Shown here: positions 29,985 to 41,500 of the stretch, piece by piece | Layout: each line of letters begins with the position of its first letter | Numbering within the stretch: the stretch's first letter is position 1 | Assembly: GCA_963700515.1 (NCBI GenBank) | Contig: CAVOXY010000043.1 | Span: 20,629 to 84,628, forward strand | Reading direction: 5' to 3' | From: JAJRVM01 sp963700515 | Lineage (GTDB): Bacteria > Planctomycetota > Planctomycetia > Pirellulales > Pirellulaceae | Length of the DNA: 64,000 nt | Position numbers and translations under genes: made by a program | The notes under the pieces: model-generated | Seen by the model: only the letters and a program-made list of their open reading frames with translations | What the model was told of the DNA's origin: nothing | The model's database searches: none

Positions 29985-31025
29985 GTGTCGACGAAGCAGA
30001 GAAACCTGGGCGAAATTCTGCAGGAGTTCAGCCAGCATCGCAAAGTCATGCAGCAGGAGCTGCAGAAGATCATCGTCGGCCAGAACGAAGTGATCGAGCA
30101 GTTGTTTGCGGCGATCTTCACGCGCGGCCACTGCCTGCTGGAAGGCGTCCCCGGCCTGGCCAAGACGTTGATGGTCAGCACGCTGGCCGAGATCCTCGAT
30201 GTCAGCTTCAAACGCATCCAGTTCACGCCCGACTTGATGCCCTCCGACATCACCGGCACCAACGTGCTGGAAGAGGACGAACGTGGCAAGCGGTCCTTTC
30301 GGTTCATGGAAGGTCCGGTCTTCACGAACATCCTGCTGGCCGACGAAATCAACCGCACACCGCCCAAGACGCAGGCCGCCTTGCTGCAGGCCATGCAGGA
30401 GCGGCAAGTGTCGGTCGGACGCGAGACCTACGAGCTGCCCGACCCCTTCTTCACGATCGCCACGCAGAACCCGATCGAGCAGGAAGGAACCTATCCGCTG
30501 CCCGAAGCGCAGCTGGATCGGTTCATGTTCAACATCAAGGTCGGCTATCCCACCGCGGACGAAGAGGAACGGATTCTGTCGGTCGGCAGCCGCAACGAGA
30601 AGGTGGAGGTGCGCAAGGTGCTCTCGGGCCGCGCGATTGTGAACCTGCAGAAACTGGTCAGTTCGGTGGCCGTCAGCGAGTACGTGGTGAAGTACGTTTC
30701 GCGATCTGGTGCGGGCCACGCGTCCCCGCGACGAAACCGCTCCGGAGTTCGTGCGGGAACTGGTCGATTGGGGTGCCGGCCCGCGCGCCGGACTGTTCCT
30801 GATCAACGGCGGCAAAGCGCTGGCCGCCATGGATGGCCGGTTCTCCGTGGCGATCGAAGACGTCCGCCGCATCGCCATCCCCGTGCTGCGGCATCGCGTC
30901 AGCACGAACTTCCAGGCTCAGGCCGAAGGCATGACGACCGAGGACATTATTCAACGGCTGCTCAAGGAGATCCCCGAACCGGAGATCCCCAAGTTCGCCG
31001 AACCACCACGGACCCGGAACTGTGA
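29985..31025 (+). CDS. MoxR-family AAA+ ATPase (frame break; 3' end uncertain)
   Basis: Starts at GTG 29985 with AGAAGGA eight bases upstream. Walker A is GVPGLAKT, Walker B LLADEINR, with ATQNPIEQEGTYPLPEAQLD as the sensor-1 region, all classical MoxR. The frame changes near 30700 and the lid domain continues ETAPEFVRELVDWGAGPRAG and RRIAIPVLRHRVSTNF. The family end PEPEIPKFAE falls near 31005. After this either the frame ending at 31025 or the one running to 31221 could be right. MoxR ATPases act as chaperones, often for the DUF58 and VWA proteins encoded downstream, as here. Confidence 0.9.
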   Translation: MSTKQRNLGEILQEFSQHRKVMQQELQKIIVGQNEVIEQLFAAIFTRGHCLLEGVPGLAKTLMVSTLAEILDVSFKRIQFTPDLMPSDITGTNVLEEDERGKRSFRFMEGPVFTNILLADEINRTPPKTQAALLQAMQERQVSVGRETYELPDPFFTIATQNPIEQEGTYPLPEAQLDRFMFNIKVGYPTADEEERILSVGSRNEKVEVRKVLSGRAIVNLQKLVSSVAVSEYVVKYVSRSGAGHASPRRNRSGVRAGTGRLGCRPARRTVPDQRRQSAGRHGWPVLRGDRRRPPHRHPRAAASRQHELPGSGRRHDDRGHYSTAAQGDPRTGDPQVRRTTTDPEL

Positions 31026-31207
31026 TACGGAGGTGCAACGGGGCGCGGAAATGGACGAATCGCTGCAAAGAACCGCTGAAGCGACGGACCTGGTCGGATG
31101 CCAGCTCCAGCACTCCTTGTTCCCGTACTCCACACTGCCGCATCACGCACGTGGCGATGCGTTACACGTGAGCCGTTGCAAAACCTGGAATGCCGATCGA
31201 GACCGAT

Positions 31208-32105
31208 ATGCCTTCGGTTGAAAAATACCTGAAGCCGGAAGTGATCAACCAGATCAAACGGCTTGGATCTGCGCGCTCAGTTCGTGGTGCGCGGGTTCCT
31301 GCAGGGTTTGCATGCCAGCCCGTTCCACGGTTTTTCGGTCGAGTTCAGCGAGCATCGCAAATACACGTCGGGAGACGACCCCAAAGATATCGACTGGCTG
31401 GTCTTTGCCAAGACCGACAAGTTCTACGTCAAGAAGTTCGAAGCGGAAACGAACATCACCGGCTACCTGGTGATGGACCTCAGCCGCTCGATGGGCTACA
31501 CCTATCGACAGGATCTGTCCAAGTTCGACTATGCCATCTGCCTGGCCGCCTCGCTCTGCTATCTGATGATCCATCAGCAGGACCCGGTCGGTTTGATCAC
31601 GTTTGACCAGCGGGTGCGGCACAGCCTGCCCCCGCGGTCCAAACGGACTCATCTCGGCAACGTCCTGTCGCACCTGTCGCGTCTTCATCCGGAGGGCGAG
31701 ACGGACGTGTCCCACAGCCTGATTCAGATTGCCGCCATGCTGCGGCATCGCAGCCTGGTGATGATCTTCTCCGATCTGCTGGTCGACACGCAGCCGGTCA
31801 TTCGGTCGCTGCGGCAACTGCGGCACGGCGGTCACGACGTGATTTTGTTTCACATCCTGGATGAGGCAGAGGTCCATTTTCCCTTCCAGGGTACGGTCGA
31901 GTTTGAAGAGCCGGAAACGCTCGAGCGGGTGCAACTGGATGCAGATCATTTCCGTCGCGACTATGTCCAGGAAGTCGAGGAGTTTCGCGAGACCTATCGG
32001 CGCGAATGTTTCCAGAGCGGCATCGACTACATCCCGCTGGATACCAGCATGCCGTTCGACAAGGCCCTGCTGGAGTATTTGCTGAGCCGCCGAGCACGGT
32101 GTTAA
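31208..32105 (+). CDS. DUF58 / VWA-like protein (one frame break)
   Basis: Reads MPSVEKYLKPEVINQIKRL from 31208, then changes frame near 31262 and continues DLRAQFVVRGFLQGLHASP and SEHRKYTSGDDPKDIDWLVF, the DUF58 signature. The VWA-type part shows MDLSRSMGY (a MIDAS-like DxSxS) and ends in VEFEEPET and YIPLDTSMPFDKALLEYL. About 298 residues, normal for planctomycete DUF58 proteins, without membrane helices. It follows MoxR in the same direction and is the usual MoxR partner. Confidence 0.88.
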
Positions 32106-32111
32106 AGTTTT

Positions 32112-32200
32112 GGCGTGTTAGTGGATAACAGGTGCGCACGTGCGCAGGTGGTGGTAGGACGGGATCCTATCCTGTCCGTGTGCGCACGGTGCGCCGATGC
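32112..32200. repeat. GTGCGCA-rich inverted repeat, related to the head of the composite repeat
   Basis: Contains GGATAACAGGTGCGCACG, GGACGGGATCC/GGATCC-type complement, and GTGTGCGCACGGTGCGCC. The complement of its first part, TGCGCACCTGTTA, is identical to a block of the copy at 2148. It lies between the DUF58 and BatA genes. Confidence 0.5.
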
Positions 32201-32256
32201 TGTGGGATGGAGTTTCGTTTTGCGGCGCGGAAGTGGGAAGCGAAGGGAGCTGCATA

Positions 32257-32274
32257 AACGGAATTAATTCCGTT
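32257..32274. promoter_or_regulatory. 18-bp perfect palindrome upstream of the BatA-like gene
   Basis: Reads AACGGAATTAATTCCGTT, a perfect dyad, 67 bp before the start codon at 32342. It could be an operator for a dimeric repressor or part of a dispersed repeat, because a GGCCGCC-type element starts five bases later. Confidence 0.4.
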
Positions 32275-32278
32275 CTAC

Positions 32279-32310
32279 GTTTGGTGGCGGCCTCCGGCCG
32301 CGTTAAGCAA
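32279..32310 (+). repeat. GGCCGCC-type palindromic repeat, copy 4
   Basis: Reads GTTTGGTGGCGGCCTCC then GGCCGCGTTAAGC, matching copies at 2391, 3285 and 27195. Confidence 0.65.
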
Positions 32311-32341
32311 CGTGTCTGCGTAAGGCGGTTCTGGACTGGCC

Positions 32342-34710
32342 ATGGCTTTTGTAAATCTGTCGTTAGTACTGGGAACGTTGCTGATCGGCGTACCGATTCT
32401 GCTGCACCTGGTGATGCGCCAGAAGCCCCGCAAGCTGGTCTTTCCGGCGATCCGTTTCATCCAGAAGCGGCATGAATCGAATCGCCGCACGCTGCGGCTG
32501 CGCCATTGGCTGTTGCTGCTGTTGCGTTGCCTGGCGATCGCTTTGGCGGCACTGGCATTGGCGCGCCCCAGTGTCAGTTCCGGCCTGTTCGGCAACTGGC
32601 TGGTGATCACGGCCCTGGGCATGCTGCTGCTGCTGGTTGGCGTGCTCTTTCTGGTGGGACTCTTCACGCGGCAAAGCCGTCTTGTCTTGATTGGCCTGGG
32701 GACCGTCGGCGCAGCCGTGTTGGCCGGGTTTCTCGCCATGCTGATCGGAACGTTGCGCGAGAGCGAAGGATCGCTGATCGGCGATCGCGAGGCACCGGTG
32801 GCGGCGATCATGGTCATCGATTCGTCGCCACGTATGCAATACCGACATGAGAACCTCACGCGACTGGAGCAGGCGCAGGAAATGGCCGACTGCGATGGTC
32901 CGTCAACTGCCTGCCGACAGCCGCGTGGCAGTGCTCGATTCACGCGCCATCACACCGGTCTTTTCCATTGACCTGGCGGCAGCCCGCAAGACGATCCAGC
33001 GGGTCAGTACCACTGGCGCTCCCCGCCCACTGCAGCAACTGCTCGATACCGCCCTGCAACTTCTGCAGCAAAGCAGCTTGAAGCGGAAGGAGATCTATGT
33101 CTACACCGATCTCGCCGCGGCAGCCTGGCAAATGGATGACGTGGCGCGGTGTGCAGCGCGAGTTGGAGCAAGCGAGTGATGTGGCGTTGTATTTGATCGA
33201 CGTGGGTGTCGAGTCGCCGCAGAATTTCGCGTTGGGAGATCTACAGCTGTCGGAAGAAACGCTGCCGGAGAACAGCAAGCTCACGGTCAGCACGACGATC
33301 TCATGCGTGGGCCAGGGAGGCAAGCGCGCGGTCGAACTATATGTGGAGGACGTCGATCCCACCTTGCCTCTGGTGCGTGATGGAGTGGTCGTCTTGCCGC
33401 CGTCGCGTGTCGCGGGTCGACAGGAGGTCGAACTCGCCGAGAACGGTTCCCAGACAATTGAATTCGTCGTGCCCGGACTGGCACTCGGTATGCGCCATGC
33501 CGAACTTCGGCTGGTCGGCCCCGACGCCTTGACGGTCGACAATACACGCTTCGTGTCGGTCATGGTCCGCAGCCCCTGGCTCGTGCTGGTGGCGGCACCG
33601 AGCGATGTCAATACATCGGCATTCGTGGAGGCCATTGCACCCTATCAGTTTCGCACGGCAAATCGTGCTGCCTACGAATGCCTGGTGATCCCGACCGACG
33701 AAATCACGAATCACAGCCTGGCAGATTTCGCCGCCGTCGTATTGCTCGATCCCACACCGCTCCCCGCCACCGCCTGGGAACAGCTGGCGGTGTATGTGCG
33801 CGAGGGGGGCCAATTGGCATTGCTGCTCGGTCCTCACGCGGGCGACGGTAGCTCCTTCAACACCACTGAAGCAGCGGCGTTGATGCCGGGTAGGCTGGGT
33901 CGCCAGTACCGCGTCTCGGGACGCGACGTCTATCTGGCACCGCACAGCTATGACCATCCCATCTTGCGCGACTTCCGCCCCTTCGCCTCCAGCGTGCCGT
34001 GGGATGAGTTTCCCATATTCAGGTATTGGAATCTGCAACAACTCGCTCCCCAGACGCAGATCGTGCTGCGCTACGGCAACAACCAGCCGGCATTGCTGGA
34101 ACGATCGGTCGGCCCAGGAACGGTGTTGACCATGACCACACCGGTGACGGAACCGGAGCGGCCACGCGGTCGCCAGGCGTGGAACGAACTGGCGGGTCTC
34201 AACGATTGGCCTCGCTTCATGCTGGTGAACCAGATGATGCGATACCTCACCCAGCACGATGCGGGCCAATACAACTTCGACACGGGCCAGACCGTGGTGC
34301 TTCCAAATCGATCGGATGAAGACCCAGGTCGCTACTTGTTGTTCACGCCGGACGGCGAGACGCAGCCGGTCCAGGCGCGTGACGACAAGCTGACGATCAC
34401 GACGACGGAGACACCGGGAATCTATCGACTCAAAGGTGACCGCGACGGACCCGTCTCCCGCGGCTTCTCGGTCAATCTGCCGCTGCAGGCAAGCCTGCTC
34501 GAGCGGACAAACAAGGAGCAGCTGGACAAGCTCTTCGGGGCGGATCGATACCAATTGGCCCGCGATCGCGAGCAGATCGAGCGTCAGCAAGGCCGCCAAC
34601 GCGCCGGCCGCGAGTTTTTCCCATTCCTGATGGCAGTTCTGGCTGTCACCTTGATTCTGGAACAATTACTCGCCAACCGGTTCTATCGCGACACGGAGAC
34701 GAGTGCACGC
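32342..34710 (+). CDS. BatA-like membrane protein with VWA domain (two frame breaks; in frame with next gene)
   Basis: The first 80 residues carry two helices around the BatA signature: LGTLLIGVPILLHLVMRQKP, then RKLVFPAIRFIQKRHESNRR and RLRHWLLLLLRCLAIALAAL. Two further helices follow and then a VWA-like core with MVIDSSPRMQY, where the metal site is degenerate. Frames change near 32885 and 33150. The long C-terminal part is beta-rich with a regulatory-like LFTPDGETQPVQARDDK and a last helix FFPFLMAVLAVTLILEQLLA. These proteins sit in the inner membrane beside MoxR and DUF58. No stop separates it from the next start at 34711, so I ended it where the usual family end (LANRFYRDT) occurs. Confidence 0.8.
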
Positions 34711-36993
34711 ATGACGAATTGGTCCCTGCAACCCATTCTGGACAGCTACTCGATCGTAGCGATTCTCGCTGCCGGGCTGTTGCTTGCGCTCTGGGTGGGG
34801 CCGACGTTTCGCCGATTGAGTCTCCGGCGGCAACGCACGCTGCTGGTGTTGCGCGTGCTGGTGATTCTGTTGGTCATCCTGGTGATGCTGCGGCCGACCC
34901 ACATCAGCACCGAGTCAAAGACACAAACGGCGGTCTTGCTGATACTGTTTGATCAGAGTCTCAGTATGCAGTTGCCTGCCGCGTCGGGAAGCAAATCACG
35001 CTGGGAAGCGCAACTGCAGACACTGCGCCAGATCTCGCCGCTGTTGAAGGATCTGGGAAAGAACCTGGAAGTCAAAGTCCAACCCTACGACGCGACCTTG
35101 CACCCCCAGGTCTGGACGGATGGGCAACTGCAACTGCCCGCCGAACCAGAGGGGCGTGAGACCGACATCGGAACCAGCCTGCACGAAGCAGTCGAGCAGG
35201 AAGCGGGAAAACGTTTGGCGGGCGTGATCTTGCTGGGCGATGGCACGCAAACAGCCTACCAGCCGGCCGTCGAGATCTATGACGCGGCGCGTGAATTGGG
35301 AAACCGCGGATATCCGCTCTACACGGTGACCTACGGCCCCGCCGGTGATGCCGCTCAATCTCGCGACGTCGCGGTGGAGAACCTGCCGGAACAGTACACG
35401 ATTTTCGTCAAGAACGAATTGGCAATTCGCGGCCTCCTGCGGGTGCGCGGTTACGTGAACAAAGAGATCCCCGTGCGGCTGGAGATCGAAGATAGTACGG
35501 GGACCAAGCAAATGGTCGGTCCCACTCCGATACAGGCCGATCAGGACAATCAGCAAGTCGATGTCAACTTCACCTACGTTCCCCAGAAACCTGGCCAGTA
35601 CAAATTGACACTCAAGGCCGATGAACAGCCGGGCGAGCTGGTCACCAAGAACAACGAGTTGACCGCCTTCCTGACGGTCCTGGAGGGAGGTTTGCGCGTG
35701 CTCTACCTGGAAGGCGAGCCTCGGCAGGAACAGAAGTTCATTCGCTGGGCACTCGATACGTCCCCCGACATCGATCTCGACTTCCAATGGTTCCCCAGCC
35801 GACTGCGCAAGGACTGGCCCGTGCTGCTGGGCGACACGATTCAGAAGGGGAACTACGACGCCTACATCCTCGGCGATTTGGACAGTGCGGCATTGGGAGC
35901 AGACAATCTGAAGCAACTGGCCGGGGAAGTCGAAAAAGGAAAAGGACTGATCGCGATCGGAGGCTACCACAGTTTCGGGCCCGGCGGATATCGCACCACG
36001 CCGCTGGCCGACGTCTTGCCCATCGAGATGGATCGCTTGGCACGACAGGATTTCGGCCGTCCCGATGTGCAGCGGTGGCATGTGCCGGGCCCACTGCAGA
36101 TGCTTCCGACTCGCTCGCACCCCGTCACCATGCTGGCGTCGCCCGCCGACAACCTACGAGCGTGGCAGGAACTGAAACCGCTCAAGGGTGCCAATCGCTG
36201 GGCAGGTGCCAAAGACGTGCCGGGTATTCAAGTACTGGCCGAAGCCCAAGGGGCCGAGGGAGAAATTCCGCTGCTCGTTGCCGGCGCAATACGGCGGGGG
36301 ACGCGTGCTGGCCTTTGCCGGCGATTCCACCTGGCAATGGTGGCGACAAGGCCTGAGCACCATGCATCGCCGGTTCTGGCGACAAGTCATCCTCTGGCTC
36401 GCTCGACGCGATGACCTGACGCGGAACGATGTCTGGATCGATTTGCCCCAACGTCGTTTTCCTGTCGGCAGCCGAGTCACGTTCTCGACAGGAGCCCGCA
36501 CGGCGATGGGAGACGTCATTCCCGATGCCCGCCTGACCGCTACCCTGACAGGACCTGGCGGTCAACCTGCTCCCATTCGACTGGCCGCCAAAGGCGAAGA
36601 GTTCTCCGGCACGATTGACCGCATCATTCAGCCAGGGAGCTATCAGATCTCGGTCGTGGCCGTCGGATATCGAGTGGTCAGCAACTAGGTACGTCGACCG
36701 CCAGTTTCGAAGTGATGGACCAGGATGTCGAATTGAGCAATCCCGCTGCGGATCCGGACCAGATGGCTCGTCTGGCCAACTTCACACGCGAGTCAGGTGG
36801 TCGTGTTGTCGCCCCGGAACAACTCCCCGCACTGTTGGAGGAAATCAAACAGAACCCGCCCAAGATGGTCGAAGAGGTCCTGACCCGCTGGCAGCTGGCC
36901 GACACCTGGTGGGATGCCTGGCTGGTCCTCGCCTGCCTCGTCGCATTACTGGGGACCGAGTGGTTTCTGCGCAAACGCTGGGGATTGGTGTAG
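34711..36993 (+). CDS. membrane protein with VWA and glutamine-amidotransferase-like domains (two frame breaks)
   Basis: MTNWSLQPILDSYSIVAI at 34711 opens with two helices, then a VWA domain with a full DxSxS site (LFDQSLSM), beta-sandwich segments, and a class-I amidotransferase-like fold (VLYLEGEPRQEQKFIRWAL, LIAIGGYHSFGPGGY) lacking an obvious catalytic cysteine. Frames change near 36290 and 36690; the last part ends with a helix DAWLVLACLVALLGTEWFLR. The joined length is about 761 residues, normal for the planctomycete family that follows BatA. It likely completes a membrane complex with the preceding protein. Confidence 0.8.
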
Positions 36994-36995
36994 AC

Positions 36996-37271
36996 CTATT
37001 CCACCACCACGCCGTTTAACCGCCACGCCCGCAGGGCTGCGCGCTGTGCAGAGGCAGTCCCCTCCACGCCCCCACTGGCCATTCTCCTGCTGACTTCCCC
37101 CTCGATTCGAACGTCGGACCAGTCCTCATGCTCCGCCAACACGAGGCATGTCAGCATCTTTCGCGCCGACCGCCACATTCCCCACGCGATGCGCAATCGC
37201 TCGGCCTCGCTCTTCCCAGCGAGGATGGCCGCCATCTCTCGGTCGACCAACTCAATATGCGGAGAAATCAT
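36996..37271 (-). CDS. small cytoplasmic protein, WGMWRSAR family, unknown function
   Basis: A 91-residue protein with the segment EAERLRIAWGMWRSARKML, followed by AEHEDWSDVRIEGEVSRRM. This pattern (GMWRSAR, then DWS and EVxRR) recurs in small bacterial proteins that are mostly unannotated and sometimes described as antitoxin-like. No toxin partner is adjacent. It is convergent with the VWA/GATase-like gene and ends two bases from it. Confidence 0.6.
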   Translation of the reverse strand: MISPHIELVDREMAAILAGKSEAERLRIAWGMWRSARKMLTCLVLAEHEDWSDVRIEGEVSRRMASGGVEGTASAQRAALRAWRLNGVVVE

Positions 37272-37641
37272 GCGATCACCGCTTGCGGGAAAGTACCGAC
37301 GTCCTTCCCTGTCACCTCGCTGCCCCCTTGATTACCACACCACGACAACGCACTCGAAAGGATCATCAACCCGTGAGCACTGCAGATCCATCACCCTGGA
37401 TTTTTGGACGGGCGTGTTACTGCCTCACGACATACCATCCACTGACGAGGATCTTTCCGCGCTGGTCCATGCGGAACAACTTTCTCGACCGTGTGATGCG
37501 GTCAATATCATGATCCTTGAGAGGAATTTCAGTTGCCGCGACGCCCAGGGACATCTCGGGCAGGTTATTGCCGGCGGTCCCGTTTTCCGGTATCAAGATG
37601 TTTCCGTTCGTTAATATCGTATTGGATACGGGGAAGCTGCG
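37272..37641. other. gene-free interval
   Basis: I see no gene, repeat or convincing promoter between the small WGMWRSAR protein and the aquaporin. Confidence 0.45.
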
Positions 37642-38405
37642 ATGGTCGCATGCATTGCGGAATTCGTCGGCACTGCCATCCTGATCTTGCTGGGCAACGG
37701 CGTGGTGGCTAACGTCTCGCTGGACAGGACCAAGGGCCATGCTTCCGGGTGGATCGTGATCGCGTTCGGCTGGGGCATGGCCGTGTTCGTGGCGGTCTTC
37801 TGCGTCATGGACATCAGCGGCGCACACATCAATCCCGCGGTGACCATCGGCTTGGCAGCCACCGGCAACTTCTCCTGGGGGGATGTGCCCGGTTACCTGG
37901 CCGCTCAGATGCTGGGAGCCATTTTCGGCGCTACGTTGGTCTATCTTGCCTATCACGATCACTACCACGCCACGACAGACGCCGACGCGAAGCTGGGGAC
38001 TTTTTCCACCTCGCCGAACGTCCGCAACCTGCCGATGAATTTTTGTACGGAGCTGATTGGCACGTTCGTGCTCGTCTTTGCCGTCTTGATGAAGATCGAA
38101 CCATCCATTGAACTGGGCGAACTTGCAGGGAGTGGGACGGTTTTGCCGTCAGCAAAACTCGGGCTGGGTGCGATCGGAGCGTTGCCGGTTGGCCTGCTGG
38201 TGCTGGCTATTGGCCTCTCACTGGGTGGCCCCACAGGCTATGCCATCAATCCGGCGCCGATCTGGGTCCGCGGATTGCCCACGCGCTGTTGCCGATTCCC
38301 GGCAAGCGGGATAGCGACTGGTCCTACGCCTGGGTACCGATCGCCGGCCCGCTGGCAGGCGGCCTGTTGGCCGCTCTCGCTTATTCGTTCATGCCAACTC
38401 TATAG
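37642..38405 (+). CDS. glpF: aquaporin / glycerol-facilitator (MIP family; one frame break)
   Basis: Starts MVACIAEFVGTAILILLGN. The first pore motif is HINPAVTIGLA. The second, AINPARD, appears only if the frame is changed at about 38255, after which the text continues RDLGPRIAHALLPIPGK and ends ALAYSFMPTL at 38405. About 254 residues and six helices. The extended loop between helices 3 and 4 and the RD after the second NPA favour the glycerol-facilitator branch. It would let glycerol or small solutes cross the inner membrane. No glycerol kinase is adjacent. Confidence 0.88.
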
Positions 38406-38450
38406 ACAGGTCGCATTTTACAGAGCGCGGCAAGTTACGCTCGGCGCATC

Positions 38451-38478
38451 ATCTTCTTGTCAGTCGATTTTCTGTCCT
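38451..38478 (-). repeat. dispersed repeat family 3, short copy
   Basis: On the plus strand ATCTTCTTGTCAGTCGAT then TTTCTGTCC, the complement of the core GGACAAAA...ATCGGATGACAAGAAGAT. It sits between the aquaporin and the large exported protein gene. Confidence 0.55.
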
Positions 38479-38521
38479 GTTCTGTCCCGCGCCGAGCGAC
38501 AATACCATTGCATGCGTGCCC

Positions 38522-41500
38522 TCACCACACCTGCTGGCCCTGGAGCACCAACAGTCGCGCCCGAGTGTGACGCAGGCCGCGCGAATCGGTACCACTGACA
38601 CAAAGCGTGACGACGAACGTGTCGACTGGCTGTTGGTCGATGTTCGGAAAATCGTGCTGCCAATCGGCCGCGTCGAACTCGTAGTGCGTCACTGCATCGA
38701 TTACCGGCAAAGATCGATCTTCGACCAAGAAACCAGGCAGCCAGACCGTGACCCACCCTTGAGTCTCCGTCCAGTCCGCAGGAACAAATGCCTCCATGGA
38801 ATACTGCACCGGCCGCGGAGGACCATGAAGGTCACGGCGCGGCGCGGAAACCTCGACTTCCAATATCGGCTCCTCTGGATCGACCACGACGAAATGGGAC
38901 AAGCCCGATTTGCTGCCCGGCAGGTCCCCGACGGGATAAGGACTCTCAACCGCTCCTGCAGAAGTCAACCCGCGGTACGTCAACTCTACTTGATGGCTAT
39001 ACAGACCTGGCTCGGCGAGCACAAAATCCGTGGCCGGATCAAAGAAATATCCGACGCGCGAAGCCGTCGTCTGAAACGAACGAGCAACCTGATCGGGTCC
39101 GGTGACTGTCCAGCGAACTTCGACCGGCAACGTGGGCCAGGCGTAGCCGCTGTAGGTGAAGCGATCGCCCACCTCACAAATTGAGCCCGGAAGAACGCCC
39201 GTAGGAGTGACGAACAGGTCGTAATCGCGTCCGCGGATCGACAATAAGCGGCCCGCCGTTGGGCCCGCCTCCGGCGCCACGCAGGGGAGGAGTGACTCGA
39301 TTCCCAAGCCGGTCGTGAGGCGGCACGATCACCGTCATCGAAGCATAGGTAGCGTACTGTGGAAACGCGGACTGCGACTCCGGTTCATTATCCGTCAGGC
39401 CGCGGAGAACGATGCCACCAAACTGCAATTTGATATCGCCCGGCAGATCGCCCTCGCCACCACCGCCATATTGGAGGTTGTATGGATCATCCAGAGACCA
39501 GTAGGCCAGGAAGCTCGACTCGTGGACCAGACTGCGAACCGCGATCCCCGGGCGCACCGTGGAAGTGTAGGCATAGCTTACATATTTCGCCTTGTCCGGA
39601 TACTGCCCGATCGGCCAGCGGTGGTCAGCCTGGCTTAGCAACGGCAACTCGCCGACAACGCGCATATCGATGGGCCTGAGGTCCGCATTGAAAAGCCCGC
39701 CGTACGTCCCCTGGCGGACTTCGGGCGATAACCGCTCGATGATGTCCGCGTACTCTCCGGTTGGATCATCGAATCGCAAAGACGGAAAGATCGACTCGTG
39801 ATCTTCCACCCACAGCACATCGCCGCTGTGGTAGGGGAACAGAGCGTGCATGCCGGCTCCCGTTTTGCGCACGACCTCGTGCCCCAATCCTTCGATGTAC
39901 CAGGCCAGTCGTCGCGTCGATCCCGGACTGCGCAGTCCTCGTTCGCCATGCGCCGTGATGACCGTCTTGCTGGGAGCCACAATCGAAGCGCCGCGAGCGC
40001 AGGCCATCCAGAGATGTCCTTGTTGGTCGCGTCCTTCCACCGTGACATCCAGCACGTACTCGCCCGGCTCGGACAATCGCAGCGGCGAATCTTCCGGTGC
40101 GAAATAGCCGAACCGATTCGCCCTCCCCTGCACTTCCTGGACTTGCTCGCGCTGTGGGAGTGAATCTGGAAAATGACGCAGTCGCAGCCTGACTTGCGCC
40201 GGCAGTGGTGGTCGCACGTGGACAACCGGTGTGATGCTCTCGCCAACGGTCAGCGGTGTGCCCGTGAACATGCCCAGATCGAGATCACAGGGCCGAGCGA
40301 TGACGAACGAGAAACGACTCGCCAGGTCATAACGGTGGCCAAAGCGATCCAGTACATGCCCGGAGGTCTCCACCGAGTACGTGCCTTCTTCATCGAGTGT
40401 GCGAAGAAATTCCTGGCGGCGGGCCACCGTCAGTTGATACACGTCGCCCAAGTAGTTGTTGCCATAGGCCATCGGTGCTTCGATCGGTTCCCGAGCAGGA
40501 TTGACCCCTCGAATATCCACCAGGCTCAGGTTATTGCGACCCGACACGAACTTCGACGGACCCATACGTATTGTCTTGCCAGAGGGGGCGAGGACATCAA
40601 CTTGCCAGCTGCCACCGGCGAAATGAAATGGAATCAACGGCCGGGGAATCGTCATGGGGAAGGGACGGTTAGCAAGGGAGACGAGGGGCAAACCGGGCTC
40701 AAAGCTAAAGGTCACCGGCCGACCGTCCAGATACTTTCGTGGAAAAACCGTCAGCGGAGTCTGGAAGACGGCTGCCGGACCAATGGCCCAGTGTCGTTGC
40801 GTTTCGGGCGGCAGCACGCCGCGCGACCCGTTGCTCACCAGGTCCGCCAGCAACATCACCGCCAGGCGAGGCGCCCGGGGCTGGCCAACCTTCACCATGG
40901 CCAGGCGAGCCGGTAGGAAGATTTGTGACTCCTGAAAAAAGCCAGGCGCTGGACGCTCGGACGAAAACGCCCGCGCATCGAAATGGACGCGACACCCCAG
41001 CATGTAGTACCCGGCCGGGAGGTCCGTCGGCATTTCCACTTCGGCGACCAAAGGGCATCGGAGCAGGTCATCTTCGCGGCGAATTTCTCGCTCGCTGATC
41101 CGACAGCCGCCGCAATGGATGGAGGGAATGTCTTCCGGAGCCTCGACTGGAATGCCTGTCGGCGTCAGTAGCGAAGAAGCCAAGAGTCGAAGCGGCGTCA
41201 GTTGCTCACCCTCTTCGGAAAATAATCGTACCAACTCGAATTCACAGGAGACGGAGTCGGGAATCGAGCGGAGCCGAGCCTGAGAGAATGGGCTGATCTG
41301 TATCATACCGCTGATATCGATCGTCCCACCCGCCTCCGTCTCGACACTCGACAACCGGCAGTCCACACGCACTCGAGCCAGTTCATGTCGCATGATCGCA
41401 TTGGCCTGGAGGCGATCATCACCCTCGCCGCTGCTCGTCAACCGCGACGCACCCAATTCAAGTATCACGGCAGGACTCGCCGATGGATCGGGATCCAGTT

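Noticed and set aside
34996..36120. 374-codon antisense frame in the VWA/GATase-like gene
   Set aside because: The sense protein has clear VWA and amidotransferase-like text here, so the antisense frame is a shadow.
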